Origin: JBDHUJ01 sp039809105
GTDB lineage: Bacteria; Patescibacteriota; Saccharimonadia; Saccharimonadales; UBA4665
Assembly: GCA_039809105.1 (NCBI GenBank)
Contig: JBDHUJ010000012.1
Coordinates: 1 to 40,401 of the forward strand
DNA length: 40,401 nucleotides
Direction: 5' to 3'
Shown here: positions 5,731 through 13,300 of the stretch, piece by piece
Layout of the letters: every line of letters starts with the position of its first letter
How positions within the stretch are numbered: position 1 is the first letter of the stretch
Position numbers and translations under genes: made by a program
The notes under the pieces: model-generated
Database searches by the model: none
What the model saw: only the letters and a program-made list of their open reading frames with translations
Told to the model about the DNA's origin: nothing

Positions 5731-6198
5731 ATGAACGACAAACGATATTCCGTTATGGTTCTACCTCGCCGTTCGGACGGCAGTATTTTATTGCAGTCAT
5801 GGACGACCGACGAAGGCGCTACAACAGATGGCTTCGGTAGTTTTTATCAAGCAAACGAAGACCCGAAGCAGACTGCAGAAAAAGTACTGAGTGAGTTTGC
5901 TATTAAGGCCCGGCTGAACGAAGCAGCAAAGCTGCAATATTTTATGGATAAGCCGACAGGTTTAGTGGACCTAAAAATTACTGTTTATTTTGCAGACATT
6001 GATGCCGAACCATGGTTGCAAGAGCAGATGCATTGGTTTGCAGCCGATGAAGTGCCTTACGGCCAAATACATCCTGCTACTGGCAAATGGCTGCCGCTAC
6101 TGCTAGGTGGCAAGGTACCGCTAAGGGCGGCGGTAAAAGTTCACCAACCGGGACATCATGCAAAAGGCAAGGTCACTGAGTTCACCGTGCAAAAGTAG
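5731..6198 (+). CDS. MTH1-like Nudix-fold protein with degenerate catalytic box
   Basis: This 155-residue protein follows the MTH1 (8-oxo-dGTPase) pattern: DGFGSFYQANED in place of the WNGFGGKVQxGE region, and HWFAADEVPYGQIHPATGKW followed by LPLLLGGK, which resembles the MTH1 nucleotide-binding end. The Nudix box should contain REUxEE for metal binding, but here the corresponding helix reads EKVLSEFAIKA and lacks the glutamates. It is therefore probably not a pyrophosphohydrolase; it may bind a nucleotide or have another role. It has its own promoter. Confidence 0.65.
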   Translation: MNDKRYSVMVLPRRSDGSILLQSWTTDEGATTDGFGSFYQANEDPKQTAEKVLSEFAIKARLNEAAKLQYFMDKPTGLVDLKITVYFADIDAEPWLQEQMHWFAADEVPYGQIHPATGKWLPLLLGGKVPLRAAVKVHQPGHHAKGKVTEFTVQK

Positions 6199-6315
6199 CT
6201 AAAGTTGCGCATTGCTTCCACCTGCTCAACTTCACGAGTGGTTGCGCCTCTAGCTCAAGCACACCGGAGTGGCCGCAATCATAAAACGGACATTTTCTTT
6301 ATCGTCCCAGCCGCG

Positions 6316-6321
6316 TATACT
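6316..6321 (+). promoter_or_regulatory. -10 box of the NHL protein gene
   Basis: TATACT at 6316-6321 gives a predicted leader of about 20 bases before ATG 6349. Confidence 0.45.
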
Positions 6322-6348
6322 CATAACCATAAACAGGTTGGGATAAAA

Positions 6349-7887
6349 ATGGCAAAACGGTCTAGGGGACGATTCGCGGCGTTAGCTTCGGGGCTGATGC
6401 TAGTAAGCGTGGTGTGTGGTTCAATTTTGGGTGGCACGGCATTGGCGGCTACGCCGGATACAGCGCCGGTGTATCTGAATAAATTCGGGTCGGCTGGTTC
6501 CGGTAACGGCTTGTTCTCGACTCCGACGGACATAGTCTTCAATGCGGACGGCAGCAAAATGTACGTCGCGGACACGAACAATCATCGCATACAGATTTTC
6601 AACACCAGCGACAATTCGTACGTTGGTCAGTTCGGGAGTAGCGGCTCCGGTGACGGGCAGTTCAGCGGTCCTTCCGGACTGGCGTTTTCCAAAGATTACA
6701 GCAAACTGTATGTCGCAGACATGACGGGCCGCCGTATACAGATTTTCAACACCAGCGATAATTCTTTCGCGGGCAAGTTCGGTACCTACGGCTCTGGCAA
6801 CGGGCAATTCAACTATCCCAAGGCTCTGGCTGTTTCTGCCGATGGCACAAAGTTGTATGTGTTGGATTACGGTGACAACCGCGTCCAGATTTTCAACACC
6901 AGCGACAACTCGTATGCTGGACAGTTCGGCAGCAATGGCAGCGGCGACGGACAGTTCGACGCGCCGGTAGGAATCGTGGCTTCACCCGACGGCAGCAAAC
7001 TGTACATACAGGATTTCGGTAATCATCGCGTCCAGATCTTCAACACCAGCGACAACTCCTTCGCCGGTAAATTCGGTTCACACGGCAGCGGCGACGGGCA
7101 GTTCGGCGGTACGACCTACGACATTACGATTTCACCCGACGGTACCAAGCTGTACGTGGCGGATTCGGGCAGCAACCAAGTGCAGATCTTCAACACCAGC
7201 GACAACTCATTTGCGGGCAAATTCGGTACTGGTGGCAGCGGCAACGGCCAAATGAACTTCCCGATAGGTGTCGCGGTCTCACCCGACGGCAGCAGGGTGT
7301 ACGTTGCCGACCAGAACAACAACCGTATAGATATATTCAAATACCCTAACTTCGTGCAGCAAAGCGGAACAGGATACGACTACTCGGTACCCATAAACAC
7401 ACCAGGGAATACCACGTTGACTTGTTCGTCGCGGCAGGCGGAAAACAGCCTGGCTAAGGCCGATTCCGGCTACGACTATCCACTTGGGCTCGTGAACTTC
7501 TGCTTTACGACTGCGGCAACGAATAACCAGGTTTCGCTCTTGTTCGTGACCGACCTAAAGCCGAACCAAGTAAGCGCCAGGAAATACAACCCAAGCACAC
7601 AAGCTTACGCGAGTGTGCCCGGCGCAGTATTCACCGAGACTACCTATAACACTCACCATGCGTTACTGCTAACCTATACCATTGCCGACAACGGGCCGCT
7701 CGACACAGATAGCGCCATCGGCAGCATAACCGACCCGGTAGGCCTGGCAGTATCGACAGGTACGCCCGCCTCGGCGGCAACCCTTGTCGAAACCGGCACT
7801 AACACGGCATTCATCAGCATTCTTGCACTCTCTATCATCACCCTGAGCATTGCCACAAGACTCCAAACCGCGAAGACATCTCGGTAG
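6349..7887 (+). CDS. Secreted NHL-repeat six-bladed propeller, possible sortase substrate
   Basis: Starting at ATG 6349 (after a TATACT box), the 512-residue protein has a signal peptide ending near ALAA (about residue 34), then six NHL repeats of about 48 residues. Each has KFGS-GSGNGQF, SPDGSKLYVAD and RVQIFNTSDNS, which should form one closed beta-propeller. A further domain of about 150 residues contains cysteines (LTCSSRQ, VNFCFTT). The C-terminus reads LVETG, a hydrophobic stretch, and RLQTAKTSR, which resembles a sortase sorting signal with Val in place of Pro. The propeller probably binds a protein or glycan on the surface. A longer frame from 6205 is possible but would bury the signal peptide. 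Confidence 0.8.
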   Translation: MAKRSRGRFAALASGLMLVSVVCGSILGGTALAATPDTAPVYLNKFGSAGSGNGLFSTPTDIVFNADGSKMYVADTNNHRIQIFNTSDNSYVGQFGSSGSGDGQFSGPSGLAFSKDYSKLYVADMTGRRIQIFNTSDNSFAGKFGTYGSGNGQFNYPKALAVSADGTKLYVLDYGDNRVQIFNTSDNSYAGQFGSNGSGDGQFDAPVGIVASPDGSKLYIQDFGNHRVQIFNTSDNSFAGKFGSHGSGDGQFGGTTYDITISPDGTKLYVADSGSNQVQIFNTSDNSFAGKFGTGGSGNGQMNFPIGVAVSPDGSRVYVADQNNNRIDIFKYPNFVQQSGTGYDYSVPINTPGNTTLTCSSRQAENSLAKADSGYDYPLGLVNFCFTTAATNNQVSLLFVTDLKPNQVSARKYNPSTQAYASVPGAVFTETTYNTHHALLLTYTIADNGPLDTDSAIGSITDPVGLAVSTGTPASAATLVETGTNTAFISILALSIITLSIATRLQTAKTSR

Positions 7888-7926
7888 TCGAACCCCGGAG
7901 TAGGCGGCTGGATTACGGTCCACCAT

Positions 7927-7940
7927 CCTGGTCCCGCAAT
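7927..7940 (+). repeat. attR-like copy of the tRNA 3' end
   Basis: TCCTGGTCCCGCAA matches bases 860-873 of the initiator tRNA exactly; the match stops before CCA. Confidence 0.6.
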
Positions 7941-8061
7941 TCATCAAAATCAAAAATGCACAAATTCTCCCCTGCTAAGGGTCGGACCCTTCAAGCGGTG
8001 CGGCAAGGCTTTTAGCTGTTTTATGTTGGCCCTGGTGCGGGGGTGGAGTACACTGCGGGGT

Positions 8062-8637
8062 ATGATACAAGCGATTATTTTCGACTTTTTTGATGTGTTT
8101 CGGACGGATGGGTACAACCGGTGGCTGAAGCAGCATGGTTATGAGCGCGAAGGCGCGTTCCTGACTGCGAGCGAAAGACATGACCGGGGCGAATACTCCG
8201 ACAAGCAGTTTTTCCAGGCCATAGCCGATGCCTCGGGCGAGACGGCCGAGCAGGTCGAAAAGGAACTGGAAGCCGACAACGAACTCAACGAACCGCTGGT
8301 CGAATACGTCGGTACTTTGCACGACAAGTACAAGCTGGCATTGCTGTCGAACTCCTCTTCGGAGTACTTGCGAAACGAACTGGCAAAATACGACCTGGAA
8401 AAGTACTTCGACGACATAGTTATTTCCAGCGAGGTCGGGCTCATAAAGCCCGAACCGGAAGTGTTCGAGCACATCATGCGAAAGCTGGGCGTCAAACCCG
8501 AAGAATGCATCTTTACCGACGACAATCCGAAGCATACCAGCGCCGCCGAAAAGCTCGGCATCCATGCGGTAGTCTATGCTTCGGTACCCGACTTACGTCA
8601 GCAAATCGAGACAATCGTAGCTGCCGAACAGTCGTAA
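8062..8637 (+). CDS. HAD-superfamily hydrolase
   Basis: The 191-residue protein shows the HAD motifs in order: motif I IIFDFFDV (nucleophile Asp8), motif II LLSNSSSEYL, motif III IKPEPEVF (Lys), and motif IV CIFTDDNPKH. A helical cap lies between motifs I and II. The usual second aspartate of motif I, two residues after the nucleophile, is Phe; this also happens in YihX-type enzymes. The substrate is probably a small phosphate ester. ATG 8062 is chosen because the protein begins directly at the first beta strand and TACACT lies seven bases upstream; a longer frame from 8023 is less likely. Confidence 0.85.
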   Translation: MIQAIIFDFFDVFRTDGYNRWLKQHGYEREGAFLTASERHDRGEYSDKQFFQAIADASGETAEQVEKELEADNELNEPLVEYVGTLHDKYKLALLSNSSSEYLRNELAKYDLEKYFDDIVISSEVGLIKPEPEVFEHIMRKLGVKPEECIFTDDNPKHTSAAEKLGIHAVVYASVPDLRQQIETIVAAEQS

Positions 8638-8660
8638 TTCCGCTCTTGCCGGGGTTTTGG

Positions 8661-8666
8661 TATCAT
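8661..8666 (+). promoter_or_regulatory. Extended -10 promoter of DoxX-like gene
   Basis: TGGTATCAT ends at 8666; transcription should start near 8673, just before TTG 8677 and ATG 8692. Confidence 0.5.
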
Positions 8667-8691
8667 TAGAGTAGCGTTGAAAAACAAAACC

Positions 8692-9156
8692 ATGCACAAA
8701 CAAAAACTAGAAATTACCAAAATAGACCTCAAGCTCATAGCATTCTTCCGCCGTACGTTCATCCCCACGGCGCGCTTCTCGATTTTCCTCATTTTTTTCT
8801 GGTTCGGGTTTATAAAATTGCTTGGCCTGAGCCCGGCCAGCCCCCTGGCCGAAGCCCTGACCGCGAAGACCGTCGGCATGCAGTATTTTGACCCGCTGTT
8901 CTACACGCTGGCGGCGGTAGAGTGTCTTATCGGCATATTGTTCCTGTTCCCAAAGGCTACGCGCGTAGTCGTACCGCTGCTTTTGTTCCATATGCTTATA
9001 GTGTGTTCGCCGCTGGTGCTGGTGCCGGATTATACCTGGCAACAATTCGGCGTGCCGACGCTGGAGGGACAATACATTATAAAGAACGCGGTCGTTATAG
9101 CCATAGCCATCGGCATCGCTGCCTCGACCAAGCCGCTCCAACCCAAGAAGGCCTAA
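8692..9156 (+). CDS. DoxX-like four-helix membrane protein
   Basis: The 154-residue protein has four hydrophobic segments (about residues 23-42, 64-82, 89-109 and 124-142) and the FxWFGFIKLLGLSP pattern after helix 1 seen in DoxX/YkgB-type proteins. Its function in these bacteria is unknown; some relatives work with quinones or thiol redox partners. The start may instead be TTG at 8677, five codons earlier. The 150 bases after the gene contain an inverted repeat (ACGCTCTGA / TCAGAGTGT) that may act as a terminator. Confidence 0.7.
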   Translation: MHKQKLEITKIDLKLIAFFRRTFIPTARFSIFLIFFWFGFIKLLGLSPASPLAEALTAKTVGMQYFDPLFYTLAAVECLIGILFLFPKATRVVVPLLLFHMLIVCSPLVLVPDYTWQQFGVPTLEGQYIIKNAVVIAIAIGIAASTKPLQPKKA

Positions 9157-9307
9157 AGGTAAAACGCTCTGACTTTGTCTCCAGGACAAAACCAATCAGC
9201 TTATCTCGGAGCATTTCAGAGTGTGTTGGCATTAGGTGCGGAAGGTTAGTATGAGTAGCAAATTTGGATGGATGGGTCTACCATAGGGGGAGCGAGGAGG
9301 CCGCAAA

Positions 9308-9649
9308 ATGGCGCAGTTTATGATTTTGTACCGTTCGACAGTGTCTGCGAAAGAAGCGATGGCGAATATGGCGCCCCAGCAGGTGCAGGCCAGTATGGCC
9401 GAATGGGTCGACTGGCGCAACGAAGCGAGTAAGACGTTCAAAGTGGAATTCGGCCTGCCGCTGCAAGGCATCGGTACCATAACTCCCGAACGCGCCGGCG
9501 AGAGCGAAAGCCACGTCACGGGCTATTCCATAGCCGAGGGCGAATCACGCGATAAACTGCTCGAACTGTTGCCGACCCATCCGCACCTGAAGTCGCCCGG
9601 CGCTTCCATAGACGTTTTCGAAATGCTCGACCTCCCTGTCTTCGAATAA
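9308..9649 (+). CDS. YCII-related small protein
   Basis: The 113-residue protein starts with AQFMILYRS, has a central helix (APQQVQASMAEWVDWRNEA), and ends with a strand IDVFEMLDLP, as in YCII/DGPF-domain proteins, which form ferredoxin-like dimers of unknown activity. GAGGAGG lies eight bases before ATG 9308, so this is one of the few genes here with a clear ribosome site. Confidence 0.75.
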   Translation: MAQFMILYRSTVSAKEAMANMAPQQVQASMAEWVDWRNEASKTFKVEFGLPLQGIGTITPERAGESESHVTGYSIAEGESRDKLLELLPTHPHLKSPGASIDVFEMLDLPVFE

Positions 9650-9684
9650 CTAAGGCTCACGCAGAACGGCACATTCCGGCAAGT

Positions 9685-9798
9685 TGTTCACTGTTAACCG
9701 TTCACCCTTTTACCATTCACCATGCGTTAGTCATGCTTCATGGTGAACAGAATAACGGTAAATGTACAGTAAACGGAAAACGGTGAATGGTAAACGAA
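9685..9798. repeat. Intergenic palindromic array of TTCACC/TTTACC hexamers (copy 1)
   Basis: The left half contains GTTCAC, CGTTCACCC, TTTACC and ATTCACC; the right half contains their complements GGTGAAC, GGTAAA, GTAAAC, GGTGAATGG. The two halves can fold onto each other. A second copy lies at 15106-15202. It separates the YCII-like gene from the CorA-like gene. Confidence 0.6.
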
Positions 9799-9839
9799 CC
9801 GCAACGTACTCAGAGCGTACCATTTTGCGCAAGTCCTGT

Positions 9840-9845
9840 TAGAAT
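9840..9845 (+). promoter_or_regulatory. Extended -10 promoter of CorA-like gene
   Basis: TGTTAGAAT ends at 9845; ATG 9859 is 13 bases further, giving a leader of about six bases. Confidence 0.5.
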
Positions 9846-9858
9846 AAGTATAACGATT

Positions 9859-10824
9859 ATGCATAAGGTGGAGCTTGAGCGGTTACGGGGGGTTAAGGTG
9901 CAGACGCACGGTGGTGCGACCTGGATAGATGCCGAAAACCCAGACGCCAGCGTATTTACCGCGCTCGAAAAAGAGTTCGGCCTGCACCCGCTGCAATTGC
10001 AAGAAAGCCTGCAAAAGGTGCAGCTTTCGGCTGTCGAGCGCGAAACCCACTACATGTTCGTGCTTCTGCCCGTCCCTCGGTACGACGAAACGAAGCATAA
10101 GTTGCGGACGGGGCAGGTAGGTGTCTTCCTGGGCAAGGACTATCTGCTGACAGTGCATGATAGTGAAACCAAACTCAGCAGCGACATCTTCGCCGAGTGT
10201 GTGCGCAGCAGCGCCCTCCGCGACGAGTATTTCCACAAAGGCCCCGGCGGCGCGCTCTACCACCTGGTGCGGCGTGTGCTCGAAGGGATTACCGCCCTCG
10301 AGCAGGCTGTGCTGAACGAGCTGGATGTCATAGAAGACAGCGTGTTCGACGACAGTGGTTCCGACGCCTTCCCCATCGGCCGCTTGCGCCAGAAAATCAC
10401 TCGGCTCAAGCGCGTCATTGTTCCGTTCTGCAACTTGCTCGACGACCTGGCGGACGGCATCAACGCCCACACCGGCCAGTCGCTTTCGCGCCACTACTCC
10501 AACAACGCCAAAATGGCGCATCGTCTCTCCGAAATGATAGAAGAGTCCAAAGAAACCATCGAAATCTTCAAAGACGCCGACTTCACGCTCAGCACCGAAA
10601 AGACCAACGAAACACTAGCTATCCTGACCCTGCTCTTCACGCTTACCATTCCAGCCACCGTTATCGGAGCGGTATATGGCATGAATATCTTGCTTCCGGG
10701 TGGAATCGATGCCGGTTCGTGGACGTTCTTCGGCAAATATACCATGTTCAAGTTCACGGTCGGCGCTTCCGTGCTCGCCGCCATCCTCATGTACCTCTAC
10801 TTCCGCCGCAAAAAATGGTTCTAA
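9859..10824 (+). CDS. CorA-family divalent metal transporter
   Basis: The 321-residue protein has the CorA layout: an alpha/beta cytoplasmic domain, a long stalk helix, and two membrane helices at the C-terminus joined by the signature YGMN (in GAVYGMNILLPGG). The end is the basic tail FRRKKWF. It should form pentameric Mg2+ (or Co2+/Ni2+) channels. ATG 9859 is chosen over an upstream frame because the promoter and the hexamer repeat occupy the bases before it. Confidence 0.9.
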   Translation: MHKVELERLRGVKVQTHGGATWIDAENPDASVFTALEKEFGLHPLQLQESLQKVQLSAVERETHYMFVLLPVPRYDETKHKLRTGQVGVFLGKDYLLTVHDSETKLSSDIFAECVRSSALRDEYFHKGPGGALYHLVRRVLEGITALEQAVLNELDVIEDSVFDDSGSDAFPIGRLRQKITRLKRVIVPFCNLLDDLADGINAHTGQSLSRHYSNNAKMAHRLSEMIEESKETIEIFKDADFTLSTEKTNETLAILTLLFTLTIPATVIGAVYGMNILLPGGIDAGSWTFFGKYTMFKFTVGASVLAAILMYLYFRRKKWF

Positions 10825-10873
10825 GAAGACTTACGCAGAACGGTTTGCCGGAAATATTCCTTGGCACAAAATC

Positions 10874-10901
10874 AAAGCCCCCGGTGATTGCCGGGGGCTT
10901 T
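10874..10901. terminator. Bidirectional terminator between convergent genes
   Basis: AAAGCCCCCGG (10874-10884) pairs with CCGGGGGCTTT (10891-10901). It serves the CorA-like gene on one strand and the repeat-protein gene on the other. Confidence 0.9.
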
Positions 10902-10919
10902 CGGTCACCTTTTGACCGG

Positions 10920-11771
10920 TTAGTTATTGCTGACCATGACGGTCGTGTTGCTGTTGTTCGAGTTGCTGGCACTGCCAGTCGTGGCGCTGCCACCGGTAGT
11001 GTTGCCAGAAACGTTGGCACTCCCGGTCGAAGCTTCCTGTTCACTTTCGTTCGTTACGCAGACGCTGTTGTCATTCGAAACGCTTGCGTTGTTCGTGAAC
11101 GTGCTGGTTATGTTATTGCTCGAACCTGGCCCGGTAGTGTTTATGGAGCCACTACTGCTCCCACCACCTCCGCCACCACCGACGCTGCTGCTGTTGGCTA
11201 GCGTGACGTTAGTCTGTGCGCCGTTGGTATTGCCGGCGTTTCCAGTGCTGGCACTGCCGCCGGTAGTGTTGCCGCTGACGTTCGCAGAACCGGTGTATGC
11301 GCTCTGGCCGTTGCTATTCGAAACGCCGACGGAGTTGTTATTGTGTACGCTGGAGTTGTTCGTCCAAGTAGTAGTGATGTTGTTGCTCGAACCTGGCCCG
11401 GTAGTGTTTATGGAGCCACTACTGCTCCCACCACCCCAGCCGCCGCCGGCACCACCGCTGTTCATGACGCTTGCCATGGTGCTGGCGTTGTTGTTATTGT
11501 AAGCGCTCCCGGTCATGGCACTGCCGCCGGTAGTATTGCCGGAAACATTGGCGCTACCGCTCGAAGCCCCTTGGCTGTTAAAATTACCTACCCAAAGATG
11601 GTTATTGTTCCATAGCGATGCGTTATTGGTCCAAGTAGTCGTGACATTGTTGCTCGACCCTGGCCCGGTGTTATATATACTGTCGGCGACCGCTGCGCCA
11701 CCGACGGCCAAAATCCCACCTGTCAGCAATGCCGAACTCAGCAAGCCGACACGTTTAATCTGCGTTTTCAT
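10920..11771 (-). CDS. Secreted Asn/Gly/Ser-rich triple-repeat protein
   Basis: The 283-residue protein has a signal peptide (MKTQIKRVGLLSS... to about AAVAD) followed by three repeats of about 85 residues. Each contains TGPGSSNNIT, a run of NNNSV, TGSANVSGNTTGGSA, and a Gly-rich linker ending in GGGSSSGSIN. The third repeat carries a cysteine (SVCVTNES). The short periodic polar strands suggest a beta-solenoid or a self-assembling surface fibre, but no family is recognised. ATG 11771 is preferred to GTG 11777 because GGGAGGGAG ends five bases upstream. It is convergent with the CorA-like gene. Confidence 0.75.
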   Translation of the reverse strand: MKTQIKRVGLLSSALLTGGILAVGGAAVADSIYNTGPGSSNNVTTTWTNNASLWNNNHLWVGNFNSQGASSGSANVSGNTTGGSAMTGSAYNNNNASTMASVMNSGGAGGGWGGGSSSGSINTTGPGSSNNITTTWTNNSSVHNNNSVGVSNSNGQSAYTGSANVSGNTTGGSASTGNAGNTNGAQTNVTLANSSSVGGGGGGGSSSGSINTTGPGSSNNITSTFTNNASVSNDNSVCVTNESEQEASTGSANVSGNTTGGSATTGSASNSNNSNTTVMVSNN

Positions 11772-11883
11772 AAGCACTCCCTCCCAACCTTATATTTGTG
11801 CCTGTAGTATGGACGCCGTTTCAGGCCGGCGCTATAAAAAACCAGGTTGACTGGCAGGAGTATAATGCTAAAGCTTCGCTCCG

Positions 11884-12561
11884 CTACCAGCGGAAGAGCG
11901 TGGGGATGTACACCGATTTGTCGTGGAGCTCGCCGGCCAAGGCGGCTATGCTCGTCACGGTGTAAAGCTTCGCCTGTTTTTTGACGATGCCTTTCTGGGC
12001 CAGGCGCTTCATGCAGCGGCTGGCAGTTTCGCGGGCGACGTTTATGGTGCTGCCGATAAGGCTGTGCGTCAAGGGCAGGGTAATTTCCAGGCCGTCTTCG
12101 CCGCTTGGCCTGCCGAACCGCTGTGCCAGCAGTAAGAAGCAGTATACGACCCGGTCGTAAGCGTTGGTGTACTGCAGATTGCCCACGCGCTGGACGTAGT
12201 GGTTGTACTGCTCGGTAATCCGTACGGCCAGCTCGTAGGAAGCCTGGCCGTCGTTCCGTACGGCTTCGATGAACGCAGCCCGGGGCATCCGGTAAAGTTT
12301 GACCGGCATAAGCGCCTCGAAGCTGGTCGACATAGCATCGACCTGGCGGATGCCGGACACCGGCAGGATGTCGTCGGGGCCATAGAACGAATGTGTTATT
12401 TTTTCGCCTTTCGGGCCGAACCGGTATGAGTACGCAACGCCCTCGGCAATAAGGTACATGTTGTCTATAGCGTCTCCGGCTCGCAAAAATACATGGCCTT
12501 TCTCAATACGTCGCGTTTCACCGCTGCGGAAAATCTTGGTGAGGTTCGGGTGAGTACTGAT
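11884..12561 (-). CDS. Crp/Fnr-family regulator, apparent ATC start
   Basis: The protein has a cyclic-nucleotide-binding-like beta roll (RSGETRRIEKG, FLRAGDAIDN, YLIAEGVAY) and a C-terminal helix-turn-helix (HSLIGSTINVARETASR, then MKRLAQKGIV). The usual N-terminal part of the beta roll is encoded upstream of the first TTG (12486), and that stretch contains no ATG, GTG or TTG. GAGGAG lies six bases before an ATC at 12561-12559, which gives 225 residues, the normal Crp length. A promoter TGCTATAGA precedes it. If ATC is not used, initiation at TTG would delete the first strands of the sensor domain. The ligand is unknown. Confidence 0.75.
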   Translation of the reverse strand: MSTHPNLTKIFRSGETRRIEKGHVFLRAGDAIDNMYLIAEGVAYSYRFGPKGEKITHSFYGPDDILPVSGIRQVDAMSTSFEALMPVKLYRMPRAAFIEAVRNDGQASYELAVRITEQYNHYVQRVGNLQYTNAYDRVVYCFLLLAQRFGRPSGEDGLEITLPLTHSLIGSTINVARETASRCMKRLAQKGIVKKQAKLYTVTSIAALAGELHDKSVYIPTLFRW

Positions 12562-12589
12562 GAGGGGCTCCTCTGTTGTTCACCTATAG

Positions 12590-12598
12590 TCTATAGCA
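12590..12598 (-). promoter_or_regulatory. Extended -10 promoter of Crp/Fnr-like gene
   Basis: On the reverse strand TGCTATAGA is followed after about 15 bases by the ribosome site GAGGAG. Confidence 0.5.
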
Positions 12599-12630
12599 AA
12601 ACCGTGTGCAAGAAAATTGTATTTTTAGAG

Positions 12631-13030
12631 GAGGGGCTCACACCTCCAAGCCATTTTCGAACTAAATTCGAAAATGGCTCTCCTCCCCCTAAAGCTCGCC
12701 TGCCGGCTCGTTCGCTGCGCTCGATAGTTTCAGGGAGGGGCTCGCCACATCCTGCGGTCACATTCTGCGACCCCGCCATCGGTTGACTCGAAACAAGTTC
12801 CGAATCAGCCGAGTGGCCTTGCGATGAGCCACTGGCTCATCTCACCCGCAACTGCGCGTGAACAAGCATAGCTTGTTCCGGCAGATTGCCTTGCAGCGAG
12901 CCACTGGCTCGCTTCACCCTCCCAACCCATCTCGAAATGAATTCGAGATGGGTCTCCCTCCCCCTAAAGTTCGGGCTTACGCCCTCGTGTGCTGCGTTCG
13001 GCATAAGAGTGCAGGGGAGTTCGGGGGGGT
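12631..13030. repeat. Multi-hairpin interspersed element (copy 1)
   Basis: This 400-base stretch has no gene. It is a chain of hairpins: AGCCATTTTCGAA/TTCGAAAATGGCT (12649-12679), CGGTTGACTCG/CGAATCAGCCG, two GAGCCA-c-TGGCTC stems each preceded by CCTTGC, GAACAAG-catag-CTTGTTC, and ACCCATCTCGAA/TTCGAGATGGGT. Stems alternate with conserved single-stranded tags such as GAGGGGCTCGCCAC and CTCC(C)CCCCTAAAG. The same tags in the same order, but different stem sequences, recur at 39731-39955. Confidence 0.65.
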
Positions 13031-13052
13031 TTATGTAAATTATAAAATACTA

Positions 13053-13081
13053 TTGACAAAGCACAACCTTTTTGCTATTAT
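13053..13081 (+). promoter_or_regulatory. Strong consensus promoter of the 31-aa gene
   Basis: TTGACA (13053-13058), 17-base spacer, TATTAT (13076-13081) with TGC just before it. Transcription should start near 13088. Confidence 0.85.
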
Positions 13082-13166
13082 ATACACAGTTTGATGAAAC
13101 GGAATACCGTTTCGGAAAACAAACACTTCAAAACAAAAACACAAAAAGAAAGGTGGTACGACACAT

Positions 13167-13262
13167 ATGTCACTGGTACCTAAAAAGGCTTGGGCGTTCG
13201 AATTCGCTCCGACGACCAGCCAGGAAATACTTGCGGTCGACGCACTGTTGCGTAAACTGTAG
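13167..13262 (+). CDS. 31-residue protein from a strong stand-alone transcription unit
   Basis: ATG 13167 begins a 31-codon frame (MSLVPKKAWAFEFAP ... ALLRKL) ending with TAG at 13260. The setting makes it credible: a consensus promoter at 13053-13081, a hairpin GAAACGG-aat-ACCGTTTC at the 5' end of the leader, an A-rich leader, GGTGG about ten bases before the ATG, and a perfect terminator at 13271-13300. The whole transcript is about 210 bases. The peptide is mildly basic, with an aromatic centre and an amphipathic C-terminal helix. No function is recognised. The RNA itself could be the product. Confidence 0.6.
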   Translation: MSLVPKKAWAFEFAPTTSQEILAVDALLRKL

Positions 13263-13270
13263 AATTACTC

Positions 13271-13300
13271 AAAAATCACCTCGTAACAGAGGTGATTTTT
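13271..13300 (+). terminator. Terminator of the 31-aa gene
   Basis: AAAAATCACCTC pairs with GAGGTGATTTTT around a six-base loop. Confidence 0.9.

Larger units (their letters stand above)
5066..7940. mobile_element. Genomic island II in tandem with island I
   Basis: A further 14-base exact copy of the tRNA 3' end, TCCTGGTCCCGCAA, lies at 7927-7940. The segment between it and the copy at 5066-5083 holds an alpha/beta hydrolase, a degenerate Nudix protein and a surface NHL protein. Its own integrase is absent. It may be an older, decayed insertion at the same tRNA site. Confidence 0.5.

Noticed and set aside
10197..11201. 334-codon forward frame rich in Arg/Pro/His
   Set aside because: It runs in a shifted frame through the CorA-like gene, a terminator and the antisense of the repeat protein; composition is typical of GC-rich shadow frames.
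12631..13030. CRISPR array
   Set aside because: Repeats are hairpins of different sequence with unequal spacing, not identical repeats with unique spacers, and no cas gene is present in the window.
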